Below are positions 52,917-61,818 of a DNA stretch of 64,000 nt, piece after piece (positions within the stretch are counted from its first letter, which is position 1; each line of letters starts with the position of its first letter). Source of the stretch: JAFDZV01 sp964455525 (GTDB taxonomy: Bacteria; Bacteroidota; Ignavibacteria; OLB7); assembly GCA_964455525.1 (NCBI GenBank), contig CAYVWR010000008.1:1-64000 (forward strand), given 5' to 3'. Made by a program: the position numbers and the translations under genes. The notes under the pieces were generated by a model, which saw only the letters and a list, made by a program, of their open reading frames with translations, searched no databases and was not told the origin of the DNA.

Positions 52917-54560
52917 CTAGCGTACACCTCTTCCCTTGTTATCCTTTCCGTCATAGTCGGGATGGGGGCCTGCCCCCTGTTCTATATTCTGTGCAAGATG
53001 TTCAAGCAGCCGGATTTCGGCCTCCAGACCTTCATCTCTCAAGGAAATATTCTCCAGCATCGCCACCGATTTTGCCCTGGAGATGGCATCGAGCGCATCG
53101 GTCCGTTTGCCCTCGGCCAGAAGAAGGCAGCCATCACGGAGACCGAAGTAGATATTGGTAAGGGCCACCGCCATACGCATCCCATCATGGGTATAGAACT
53201 GCGTGCCCGGTGTCAGCTTTTTTCCATTCTCATGGCGCAGCGTTGTCCTCTCCGTATAGCTTCTACCATCGGTATCGGTAAACTCCAACCTGCCGGCCAC
53301 CAGCTCATCGCCGGTACGCAACACCAGCGGCCCCTCGCCATCACGCTCATAACGAAGCACGATAGCACCACGATTCGAGGAAAGGAACACGGTAGGGATA
53401 TGGAGATCGGCATCACGATCGCCCGGTTTCCAGCTTGGCAGACCATAGACTGCCTTCAACTTCAGGCCGGTGGGGGTGGTAATGCGCACCCTGAGATCGT
53501 ACACAAGCGGGGTTACCAGATACTCGAACTCGTTGTCGAAGACCCTGGCAATCTTCTCGGCCGATTCCAGGTAGAAAAAATTGCCGCCACGAAGCTGCGA
53601 GATATGGTAGACGAGTTCCTGGCCGAACTGCACGCCAACACCAAACGTGGTAAGGCCTATATCCTGGCCCGCATACCGCTCTGTCAGCGCCCGAAAGCTC
53701 ATAGAGTCCACCCGTCCAGCGTTCGGCAGGGCATCAGTAAAGAGCATAAGCCGCCGCGCGACGCCAGGGCGCTGAGAGCGTGCGGCAAGCATCTCGAAAC
53801 CCAGGTTAAGCCCGGCATCGATATCGGTTCCACCATCTGCCGTCAGCCGATCGATCGCGGCCATGATTGCGCCGGTATCCACCACATGCATAGGCTCCAG
53901 CAGCACGCTTGCCCGGGTATTGAACTGTACCAGCAGAAGCTCATCCTCCGGCGTCAGATGCCGGACAAGCGACCGCAGAGCGGTCTTCACGGCCTCCATG
54001 CTCTTTCCCCCCATCGAGCCGCTTTTATCGATCACAACCGCAAGCTGAAGGTTCGGACGATGGAACTCTTCCGCCCTGATGTTGGAGTTCAGCCCGAGGT
54101 GCACAAAGAGGGCATTGGAGCGATCGTCGGCCGTGGGAGCATAACCATATCCAAGCGACAGGCAGAGTTTTTCGTTACAGGCGCTGGCGGGGGTTGGAAT
54201 GTCGTGTTCGCTGTACAGACCTTCCGGCGAAAAATCGATGAACTGCGGCACCCGTCCCGACTGTATAAGCGTCCGGGCATAGCCGATATCCTGAGCGCCT
54301 CCCACGGTGGCGCCAAGCGCTCCGGCCTCCATCCGCATCATCGCTCTACCAGCGCCAAATCCGGCCGGACTGCCGCCAACAGTGCTCCGGACATCGGGAG
54401 CCGAGAGTGGAAAGGATGTGGCTGGAGCGGCCGACTCCATCTGTGCCCCCTTGCGGGTGGAATCGTTTGGCCGCTCCCCCTGTGCCCACACCGCCCCCGG
54501 CACACACAGAACTGCCACAAGAGCAAGAGGCCTGAGAACCCGACAACAGAATCGTATCAT
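52917..54560 (-). CDS. Secreted von Willebrand factor A domain protein
   Basis: 547 residues from the ATG at 54560, preceded by GAGAAGGTGATAG; longer in-frame starts are unlikely. The signal peptide (MIRFCCRVLRPLALVAVLCVPGAVWAQ) is followed by a low-complexity stretch. A VWA domain of the CoxE/YfbK-like group follows at about 160-340, with the MIDAS motif DKSGSMGG and the later TDAL. The C-terminal part is beta-rich (LKLKAVYGLPSWKPGDRDADLHIPTVFLSS) and ends in a helix. It is probably a periplasmic or surface protein that binds partners through its metal site. It heads an operon with two paralogous lipoproteins. Confidence 0.88.
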   Translation of the reverse strand: MIRFCCRVLRPLALVAVLCVPGAVWAQGERPNDSTRKGAQMESAAPATSFPLSAPDVRSTVGGSPAGFGAGRAMMRMEAGALGATVGGAQDIGYARTLIQSGRVPQFIDFSPEGLYSEHDIPTPASACNEKLCLSLGYGYAPTADDRSNALFVHLGLNSNIRAEEFHRPNLQLAVVIDKSGSMGGKSMEAVKTALRSLVRHLTPEDELLLVQFNTRASVLLEPMHVVDTGAIMAAIDRLTADGGTDIDAGLNLGFEMLAARSQRPGVARRLMLFTDALPNAGRVDSMSFRALTERYAGQDIGLTTFGVGVQFGQELVYHISQLRGGNFFYLESAEKIARVFDNEFEYLVTPLVYDLRVRITTPTGLKLKAVYGLPSWKPGDRDADLHIPTVFLSSNRGAIVLRYERDGEGPLVLRTGDELVAGRLEFTDTDGRSYTERTTLRHENGKKLTPGTQFYTHDGMRMAVALTNIYFGLRDGCLLLAEGKRTDALDAISRAKSVAMLENISLRDEGLEAEIRLLEHLAQNIEQGAGPHPDYDGKDNKGRGVR

Positions 54561-54789
54561 ATCTATCACCTTCTCACCATTGAACCAGTTAAACCATCGG
54601 TAGCATAGCATCGTTACCCATTTCCGCGAGACCGGCCTATCATTCATCGTAGCAGCCGCCAAGGGACTACGAAACTGACGTGCCGGCCCCCCCTTTGTAA
54701 CGCGCAACGCGGAAAAGTTTGGCGCAGCGAAACCCGCTGCACTACCTTTACGCATTCCGACCCTATGCATTCAGAAAGCCGATTCCGAT

Positions 54790-56199
54790 ATGGAACGTAT
54801 CATACGACCGACCTTCTCCATCGTAATGTTCATGACAGCGATTCTGCTGGGGGCGGTTCACCCACTGCTCGCGCAGGATCGGGAGATCGTATATCCTCCC
54901 GAGCTATATGCCGGGGAGAATGTGCTGACCGTGCGCCTGCCCAATGGCATACGCGAAATACGTGCGGTCCATACACCAACTATGTCGGTGGAAGGAACCG
55001 GCATCATCTCCTGCAAGAACGAACACGAGCTGTATGTGACCGTGCACACAGCCAGCGAGCAGTCGGTGCTTGAGCTTACCATTATCGACTGCCGTAACAG
55101 ACGCTATGTGCGATCGCTCAACCTGAACACGGTCTGGACGGTAGATCAGAACCGTTTCAGCAACGTAGAAGAGGGGGCCACCGTCTGCCGCGACTTCCAT
55201 ATCCGCTCCACCGGCCTGGAAACGCTCTACCTTGATTCCATCACCGTCGGCGATCCCAATGTGCAGATACGGGTGCCGGAACGTCTGCCTACCAGAATAC
55301 TCTCCCCCGATCTCTATACCTATCAGGTCTGTTTCCGGGCACCATCCCCCGGCATCTACAGATTTCCGGTTGTCACCTGGATACGCCGTCGCTATCCTTC
55401 GGGCGGTTTTACCACCTACCCGGTGGCTGATACCGGCTACGTTCGCGTGCTCCCGAAGCGGGAACGACCGCCCGACGCTCCCGCCCCGGATACGATCATT
55501 GCGGTGGAAGAGCCACCCATAAGCGACCCGACGACCTTTAGAAGCATCGTTGTGCCCAACGCCATCGTACCAAAGCGCGGGCAGCTCTATGTTGGCGTCT
55601 ACGATCTGCTGGGACTTACGGCCGGTTATTCGCTCGATGACCATCTGATGATAATCGCCGGAGGCGCCCTGCCAACCCCGGACGACTGGGGTGGGATCAG
55701 AGGGGAGATGTTCGGGGCCTATTCGATCGGCACAAAGATCGGCATGCCGCTGAACGGAAATCTCAACATAGCAGCGGGATACCAGTGGGGACGGAGTTTT
55801 TATGATAAAGAGACCGAGGCAAACGTAGATACAGTACGCTCCACGATCGACGTGCACACACCATATATAGCGCTCAGCTATGGCGATGACGACAGCAGAA
55901 TCTCAGCAACGGCGGGATATGCCTTCAAGCATCACTCAAAGAACAATGTGGAGTTCACCGATAACGCTGCCTTGCTCGCGGTGGGAGGCGATTACCGCAT
56001 AGCACGTCACTGGAAGCTGGCGGGAGAGCTTGTCATGATGCAGAAACTCGGGGTGCTTCCGGTTATCGGCACCCTTCGCTACTTCTCCGACAACTATGCC
56101 TTCGACGTCGGCATCGGCTATGTTGGCATCACCACAGGTGATACAAAATCTCCGGCTATACCGCTTGTACCGGTCATCTCCGGTGTGTTCGTCTTCTAA
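54790..56199 (+). CDS. Secreted protein with Ig-like and outer-membrane barrel-like parts
   Basis: 469 residues. The signal peptide (MERIIRPTFSIVMFMTAILLGAVHPLLAQ) is followed by a beta-sandwich part (about 30-230) with YLDSITVGDPNVQIR and YQVCFRAPSPGIYRFPVVT segments resembling choice-of-anchor/Ig-like folds. A proline-rich linker follows, and then a C-terminal half (about 260-469) with amphipathic strands (GQLYVGVYDLLGLTAGYSLDDHLMIIAGGALP; FAYKHH-like turns) ending PLVPVISGVFVF, like an outer-membrane barrel. No known family. It is divergent from the VWA operon. Confidence 0.7.
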   Translation: MERIIRPTFSIVMFMTAILLGAVHPLLAQDREIVYPPELYAGENVLTVRLPNGIREIRAVHTPTMSVEGTGIISCKNEHELYVTVHTASEQSVLELTIIDCRNRRYVRSLNLNTVWTVDQNRFSNVEEGATVCRDFHIRSTGLETLYLDSITVGDPNVQIRVPERLPTRILSPDLYTYQVCFRAPSPGIYRFPVVTWIRRRYPSGGFTTYPVADTGYVRVLPKRERPPDAPAPDTIIAVEEPPISDPTTFRSIVVPNAIVPKRGQLYVGVYDLLGLTAGYSLDDHLMIIAGGALPTPDDWGGIRGEMFGAYSIGTKIGMPLNGNLNIAAGYQWGRSFYDKETEANVDTVRSTIDVHTPYIALSYGDDDSRISATAGYAFKHHSKNNVEFTDNAALLAVGGDYRIARHWKLAGELVMMQKLGVLPVIGTLRYFSDNYAFDVGIGYVGITTGDTKSPAIPLVPVISGVFVF

Positions 56200-56477
56200 G
56201 CATTCCAGCGGTTCCATCATCCCGCCCGAATATCCCGGCGTGGACACATTGCTCTATAACGGTTCGGTGGAAGTATGTAAGTTTCCTTCCGAAAGGTCTT
56301 TCACGCGTTGTAGTCTACTGTCCAGGCATACGCCCCACTTGGCCGACCCGATCTCGGCCGCTGTTCCTATCATGATATATCCTGCCAGGCCCGGCCCCGA
56401 GCAATCGGACTTGATTGTCCGTAGCCAGAAGGCTGTCCGCAGGGCATAGGCACGGCTTTTTCAACAGATCATCCATC

Positions 56478-58883
56478 ATGTCGCATCTCGAACACGTATC
56501 CCCTGCCATTCTGGAATGGGATGCAGAGCTACACCTTTTGCGCTGGTCGCAACAGGCAGAAGAACTCTTCGGCTGGAATGTTCGCGAGATGATAGGGCGA
56601 TGCCCGGAAGAGATGCCGTTCCTGACACGGCAGGATGCGCGGGCACTTCGCCTGGCATTGGAGGAGATACTCGCGGAGCGACGGGAACAGGATCTATCCG
56701 TCACAGCAATCCTTACAAGGTCTGGCGACATCAGAAGGTGCACGTGGCTCAATCATGCTATGCACAACCACACCGGAGAGGGGAGCATGGTGATATCCAT
56801 CGTCCACGAACCATCCGCTTACCCCAGCAATATCGGAGAGAGGGAGTGGAGGGAGAACGCCCGCGTAACTCCGAACGTTCTGGTGCAGGAAGAGGAGGAC
56901 GCCGAGCGGAAGCAAGCGGAGGAGATGCCGGGGAAAACGGAGGATGCAGCAAAAAACGTGGGCAGAACCAGAGCGGCCCTGCTCGCATCAATAAGCCGTG
57001 AGCTACGGATGCCGATGAACACAGCATCCAACATCGGCAGGCTGTTGCTTGTCATGGAACCGGCACCACAACAACGGAACTACGCCGAAGCACTTTTTGC
57101 CCTGAGCGATACTCTCCTGCGGCTCTCCAATAATCTCCTTCTGCTCTCCGGTGCAGAATCGGGAGAGCTGGCACTGGCCCATGCCCCCTTCAGCATCGAA
57201 GACTGTATCAAGGGGGCGCTGGAGATGGTGGCCAGGGAGGCAGGCCGGAAGCAGCTTACCCTTTCCCATGCGATCGCAAACGGCACCCCGGCAACGATCT
57301 CCGGCGACCATGCACGGTTGCAGCAGGTGCTCGCCAACCTGCTCGCCACCGCCATGCATACCGCCACCCATGGCGAGATCACCATCACAGCACAATGGCA
57401 GACCAGGAAAGGGGACCAGGAGCTGCTTGTTGCAGTACACTCGTCCGCCCCTGGCTTCAGACAAACAAGCGATGAACGGCGCCTTGGGGCATCTGGCAAC
57501 CCCTCCACAGTGGCAGCCTCGCAGCAGGGAAGAGCGGAGATCGAGCTGGAGGTCTGCAGAATGCTGGTAGAGAAGATGAACGGGCGCATCTGGATCGAAG
57601 ACAAGCAAGGCCATGGCAGTATCTTCTGGTGCACTTTTCCGGCAAAGGCCGTGCAGCAGGATGAGGGCCATCACCCCCCCGCTCTGCTGAACGGCAAGCG
57701 GATTCTGCTGGTAGACGATCATGATGAGAGCAGCACCGTTCTGGGATATCAATTGCAGCGCCTTGCCATGATGCCGGTCACGGTACCATCGTTGGATATC
57801 GCCCAGGAGCTGGTACTCCAGGGGGTACACTTCGATGCGGCGATCATCAACAGCACCATACGCGGGCTCAGCAGAAACAGCCTTGCCGTTATCACCGGCA
57901 CCGTTGGCGGATCAAGGGAGCTGCCGGTACTGCTGCTGCTCTCCCCCAACGACCGGCCCCTCTGGGAGAATGCCATGGGATCGGCACCGATCTCATTTCT
58001 TGAAAGCCCCAGTACCGAGACAAAGCTTATCGGGGCACTACTCGATCTGTTTCTCCAGCATCCAACTCCTATGAAACCATCACCTCCATCCGCTGCACAC
58101 GCTGGGCATACGGCAACCCACCAGCCTGCGCCTGCGCTCAGCATCCTGGTAGCAGAGGATAACCCTGTCAACCAGCGGGTGGCCTGCCTGATGCTGGAGC
58201 AGCTCGGGTACCATCCCGACACTGCAAACGACGGTTTCGAGGTAATAGCAGCCGTACGACAAAACGCTTATGATATCGTGCTTATGGATGTGGAGATGCC
58301 GGAAATGAACGGCCTGAAGGCCACTGCAGCAATCCGGGCCGAGCTTCCGGCCGACCGCCAGCCCTGGATTATTGCGATGACAGCGGACACAATCGAGGGC
58401 TATCGAGACAGATGTGCAGAAGCAGGGATGGATGGCTACATTATCAAACCGATAAGCAGAAAGAGCCTGGAGGAAGCGCTCGGCACGCGATCGGGGAAAC
58501 AGGAAATCGCGCCCCCTGATATACGCAGCGAAGCGCACAACATGGAGTACCTGGAATCATTACGAAAAGCGTTGGGAACCGAGAGTTTCCAGGCACTGAA
58601 CGAGCTGATCGACCAATACCTGACCAATACGGCGGAATCGATAGTCTATCTTCGCCGCAAGTATGCCGAGCGCAATACCACGGAACTTTCGCGTATAGCC
58701 CATTCACTGAAGGCAAGCAGTATGATCTTTGGTGCGGTCAAGCTCGCAGAACTTTTCGCAAAGCTTGAGGGAGCCGGGCGCACATCAGCGCTGGAACTGG
58801 TGGAGGATTTGCTGAGCGCGATCGTGACAGAATTCCATCTGACCGGAAAGCGCCTTGAAGGGGAGAAGAGGGGCGGATACTGA
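56478..58883 (+). CDS. Hybrid histidine kinase with degenerate kinase core and intact receiver-HPt
   Basis: 801 residues from the ATG at 56478. Order: PAS-like sensor (about 8-115), DHp/HATPase region (about 160-390), pseudo-receiver (about 405-530), receiver (about 554-670) and HPt (about 690-795). The phosphoacceptor His is Arg174 (SISRELRMP instead of SHELRTP). The N-box Asn is Thr291, and the G1 Asp is Ser322 (VHSSAPGF). The first receiver has Asn458 in place of the Asp. The second receiver is complete (Asp604 in VLMDVEMP, Lys in IIKPIS) and the HPt has His742 (AHSLKASS). It therefore probably cannot autophosphorylate but can relay phosphate. It is convergent with an orphan OmpR-type regulator. 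Confidence 0.88.
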   Translation: MSHLEHVSPAILEWDAELHLLRWSQQAEELFGWNVREMIGRCPEEMPFLTRQDARALRLALEEILAERREQDLSVTAILTRSGDIRRCTWLNHAMHNHTGEGSMVISIVHEPSAYPSNIGEREWRENARVTPNVLVQEEEDAERKQAEEMPGKTEDAAKNVGRTRAALLASISRELRMPMNTASNIGRLLLVMEPAPQQRNYAEALFALSDTLLRLSNNLLLLSGAESGELALAHAPFSIEDCIKGALEMVAREAGRKQLTLSHAIANGTPATISGDHARLQQVLANLLATAMHTATHGEITITAQWQTRKGDQELLVAVHSSAPGFRQTSDERRLGASGNPSTVAASQQGRAEIELEVCRMLVEKMNGRIWIEDKQGHGSIFWCTFPAKAVQQDEGHHPPALLNGKRILLVDDHDESSTVLGYQLQRLAMMPVTVPSLDIAQELVLQGVHFDAAIINSTIRGLSRNSLAVITGTVGGSRELPVLLLLSPNDRPLWENAMGSAPISFLESPSTETKLIGALLDLFLQHPTPMKPSPPSAAHAGHTATHQPAPALSILVAEDNPVNQRVACLMLEQLGYHPDTANDGFEVIAAVRQNAYDIVLMDVEMPEMNGLKATAAIRAELPADRQPWIIAMTADTIEGYRDRCAEAGMDGYIIKPISRKSLEEALGTRSGKQEIAPPDIRSEAHNMEYLESLRKALGTESFQALNELIDQYLTNTAESIVYLRRKYAERNTTELSRIAHSLKASSMIFGAVKLAELFAKLEGAGRTSALELVEDLLSAIVTEFHLTGKRLEGEKRGGY

Positions 58884-58892
58884 TCGCAGGGA

Positions 58893-59570
58893 TCAGTGAG
58901 GGGATTCGGAGAACCGGTATCCGATACCACGCACGGTATGGATCAGCGGGAAAAGCGCACCATCATGAATATCCTCGCGAAGCCGCCGTACCAGCGAATC
59001 GACCACATTGGAACGCGGGTTGAAATCGGTATCCCAGAGATGCTCCCCGATCATCTCCCGTGTCACCACACGATCTCTGTTCATGATGAAATATTCGAGC
59101 AGCGCAAACCGCTTGGCAGAAAGGTTGATGAGAACGCCATTGCGGGTAACGGTATGCCGGGCAATATCCACTACCAGATCACCAACCTGTACCACCGATG
59201 CCCGATGCTCGCTTCTGCGGCGCCCAAGCGAACGCACACGTGCGAGCAGTTCATCGGAATGAAACGGCTTCAGCAGGTAATCATCGGCCCCTGAGTCCAG
59301 GCCATCGACCCTATCCTGTACGGAACTCAGGCCGGTAAGGATCAGTATAGGCGTATCAAGCTTCTTTTTCCTCAGTTCCCGACATACTTCCTTTCCGTTT
59401 TTGCCCGGCAACAGAAGGTCGAGAATGATTACGTCATAGCTGTTGATAAGCGCCATCTCCTCTCCCGCAAGGCCATCGAAGGCCAGATCCACAACATAAT
59501 GTGCGTGCAGTAAGACGCGGCGAATAATGTCCGCGCTTATAGCATCGTCCTCTACGACAAGAATTCTCAT
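58893..59570 (-). CDS. Orphan OmpR-family response regulator
   Basis: 225 residues from the ATG at 59570 (AAGGA about 5-9 nt upstream). The receiver has an acidic pair (VEDD), Asp51 (VIILDLLLPGKNG), a Thr switch (ILTGL) and Lys (LKPF). The C-terminal winged helix (LSAKRFALLEYFIMNRDRVVTREMIGEHLWDTDFNPRSNVVDSLVRRLRE...IHTVRGIGYRFSES) is very similar to that at 38653-39327. Its stop is 10 bp from the stop of the hybrid kinase, and no conventional kinase gene is beside it. It could receive phosphate from the kinase at 37236 or through the neighbouring relay protein. Confidence 0.92.
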   Translation of the reverse strand: MRILVVEDDAISADIIRRVLLHAHYVVDLAFDGLAGEEMALINSYDVIILDLLLPGKNGKEVCRELRKKKLDTPILILTGLSSVQDRVDGLDSGADDYLLKPFHSDELLARVRSLGRRRSEHRASVVQVGDLVVDIARHTVTRNGVLINLSAKRFALLEYFIMNRDRVVTREMIGEHLWDTDFNPRSNVVDSLVRRLREDIHDGALFPLIHTVRGIGYRFSESPH

Positions 59571-60322
59571 AGTTCCTTGATGCCGACTGATTTTCGGAGA
59601 CGGAAAGGATATACCGCATCGAGCACGGCAGACGTTGGGAACTGACGTGTCAATCAGCAAATAAACCTTATGGCAGGAGAGATCCACAGCATAAACGTGC
59701 AGATCCAGATAAACGCGGGCATAGATGGAACGTGCAGTTCCAGAAAGCGCACTCCCGATGGAGCAGTTTCCCGCTATGTACTGCGGCCTCCAACAACACT
59801 CCGCCACAGAAACCAATCGGCTCGAATGAAAACAGTGGGGGAACAATACAACCGACACCGCCGAACACCAGGGAGAGATGCCACGACATCGGAGGGATCC
59901 AGACATCGATGAGATCCCGGAACACACAAAACCGGGGGACCTGCTTTTGCCTTGCGGTTGCGGTACTGACATATTCCAATACAGCCTGTATTCTTCCCCG
60001 ACCATCCTGGGGAAAGACCGCTCATCTACGGCAGGAATTGAATTGTGGGTTATCAATATACAGCACCGCCACTATTTTTGGAACCCATAGCACGCCCCTC
60101 GTTTTGCATGTCATCATCCTATAGCCCCGTGCATCTTCATTGGCATGTTCCTTATCCGGCTGTCATCTTTCTGCCATCTTCGATGCATATCTTCACTATG
60201 CATAGATAAGACCAGCCCACACTGGTCTCTACTCTTATTCTTAGAAAATCATCTGGAACGTTCTATCCTGGCAAGCATTGCGGTGCCGGGATGTCCATAC
60301 TCTAATTGCCCGGAGCAGTTCT
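59571..60322. other. Intergenic region of 750 bp
   Basis: No supported gene. A perfect inverted repeat, ATGCATA-N7-TATGCAT, at 60183-60203 is operator-like and lies about 120 bp upstream of the next gene. Confidence 0.45.
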
Positions 60323-60673
60323 ATGTTTGTACGATGGAAAAAGCGGCAGCTCAGCACCGATGCCGGAACACTTGAATCCACGAACGTGTCGCTCTATGCG
60401 GTTCTCGTGCAGAACAATCGAGTGCAAGGAAAAACGCGTCAGAGGGTGGTGAAATACCTCGGCTATATCAACGAGGCAGCGCTGAGCGATCCAAACCATC
60501 AGAGCAGGTTCTGGCAGCAGGTGAGAAAGAATCTTGAGACGCTGAAACTGGAACCTGAGGAGCATCTGAAGATCATCACAAAACTTATTGCTGTGGTTCC
60601 AGACCCTCTGTACCTAACATATCTCGCCATTCCCGGAGTTATTGCGGCTACATCGCTCACTCTTGCAGTATAG
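60323..60673 (+). CDS. Small protein resembling the N-terminal domain of IS1634-type transposases
   Basis: 116 residues. The N-terminal half (MFVRWKKRQLSTDAG...SLYAVLVQNNRVQGKTRQRVVKYLGYI) has the 'MFVRxKxR...YxxLVxxxRxxGKxRQRVVxxLG' pattern seen at the start of IS1634/IS4-like transposases and in free-standing small proteins. The C-terminal half is helical (FWQQVRKNLETLKLEPEEHLKIITKLIAVVPDP) and ends in a hydrophobic segment (YLTYLAIPGVIAATSLTLAV). There is no catalytic transposase domain in this or another frame downstream. It may be a domesticated fragment or an independent family. Confidence 0.65.
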   Translation: MFVRWKKRQLSTDAGTLESTNVSLYAVLVQNNRVQGKTRQRVVKYLGYINEAALSDPNHQSRFWQQVRKNLETLKLEPEEHLKIITKLIAVVPDPLYLTYLAIPGVIAATSLTLAV

Positions 60674-60993
60674 GCGCACCGGGCACATCCGTATTTGCCA
60701 GCGATAGCAGCCTATATCAGGGCATCAACGCATGCCCACACTTCTATCATATTCCTCTTCTCCTCCTCCCGTTGTCGTGTAAGCGAAAGGGGTTGCCTGT
60801 AGCGCCCTTCCCCGTACATTCCCTTGCGTATTGCCGTTCTCCTGCCGCACTGTGCTTCCACACGTTCACTCTTCGCCACCACTCTCCTGGATTCTTGTAA
60901 TTTGCCGGGCGATTTCCATGTAACACAATCCAACCATCGGCAAGAAGACCGTTCGGCGCCATGGTGACCCACTCAAACATACCTGGACTGACT
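60674..60993. other. Intergenic region before the lipoprotein gene
   Basis: A minus-strand frame (60747-60980) is open, but no family or ribosome binding site supports it; see rejected items. Confidence 0.4.
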
Positions 60994-61644
60994 ATGTATC
61001 CCCGCTCCGTTCACCTGCTGCTGCCGGTTGTAGTGTTTATCATGGCGGCCTGTTCCAAGGAGAACGATGCAATCGCAACGGAGCGCGATTCCACAGCGGC
61101 GACGCCAGCCGACACTATGCAGCCCCCCCGTGGAGTGGAGCTGGCCTCAATCGCCGGAAGGTTCAGCATCATCATGCCAACCGGTTTCAGCAATCCGCGT
61201 GAGGGGGCGCTCCCGCTTGTCACGGCCGAAGATACCACGATGATGACGGCGTTTACAGCGGTACGGGATACATCCACGGCATTCATCATCGCCTATACCG
61301 ATGTGCGGAAGGGAGACGTTGCCATAGACCAGGGGCAGGTGTTCGACGTGGCTCGCGATGCCACGCTTCGCAATATCGGGGGCACGCTGGAACGTCAGGA
61401 GAGCCGTACGTTGAACGGACATCCGGGACGCTCGATTTTCTTCAGCGGCCGCCTAGATGGCACAGCCTATCACGGTCGCGCCGATTATTATCTGGCACTT
61501 CCACGGCTGTACCAGATCTATTATATCTCCAGCGATGGCACAGGGGTTAGTTCACCAGAGGTGGAAAGCGCATTTCGCTCCTTTACGATTCAAGACTCAA
61601 TGCGGCTGGACTCCGCACAATCGGGCGCAACGGTGCGCAACTGA
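60994..61644 (+). CDS. Lipoprotein of unknown function
   Basis: 216 residues from the ATG at 60994. The lipoprotein signal is MYPRSVHLLLPVVVFIMAAC (lipobox MAAC, Cys20). A short Ser/Thr/Asp-rich linker precedes a domain that begins VELASIAGRFSIIMPTGFSNPREG and contains GHPGRSIFFSGRLDGTAYHGRADYYLALPRLYQIYYISSDG, ending SPEVESAFRSFTIQD. The last parts resemble the PsbP/DUF-type 'GY...V...DGR.Y...Y...VESFRF' domains of many bacterial lipoproteins, but the assignment is loose. It is followed by a hairpin terminator. Confidence 0.75.
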   Translation: MYPRSVHLLLPVVVFIMAACSKENDAIATERDSTAATPADTMQPPRGVELASIAGRFSIIMPTGFSNPREGALPLVTAEDTTMMTAFTAVRDTSTAFIIAYTDVRKGDVAIDQGQVFDVARDATLRNIGGTLERQESRTLNGHPGRSIFFSGRLDGTAYHGRADYYLALPRLYQIYYISSDGTGVSSPEVESAFRSFTIQDSMRLDSAQSGATVRN

Positions 61645-61691
61645 AGCAGCGGCTAGAAACAGCGGCTATCAGGAAGAGATGAGGCACCATA

Positions 61692-61733
61692 CTGAGAAAG
61701 GCCCCGCAGCATAATAGCTCGGGACCCTTTCAG
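61692..61733 (+). terminator. Hairpin after the lipoprotein gene
   Basis: An imperfect stem, CTGAGAAAGGCCCCG / CGGGACCCTTTCAG, lies 48 bp after the stop. It may also serve the convergent gpmA transcript. Confidence 0.55.
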
Positions 61734-61818
61734 TAGTTATTCTATAGACCGCTTTGTTCGCAATCGGATTGTGGGCATCACCATCCCGTTCTGCGCGGCT
61801 TCATGCACACGCCCTTCC

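Noticed and set aside
52647..54608. 653-codon plus-strand frame
   Set aside because: It is antisense to the VWA gene and the adjacent lipoprotein gene.
60747..60980. 77-codon minus-strand frame (MFEWVTMAPNGLLADGWIVLHG...)
   Set aside because: The composition is partly protein-like, but there are many AGA/AGG codons, no family, no ribosome binding site, and it lies on the promoter side of the lipoprotein gene.
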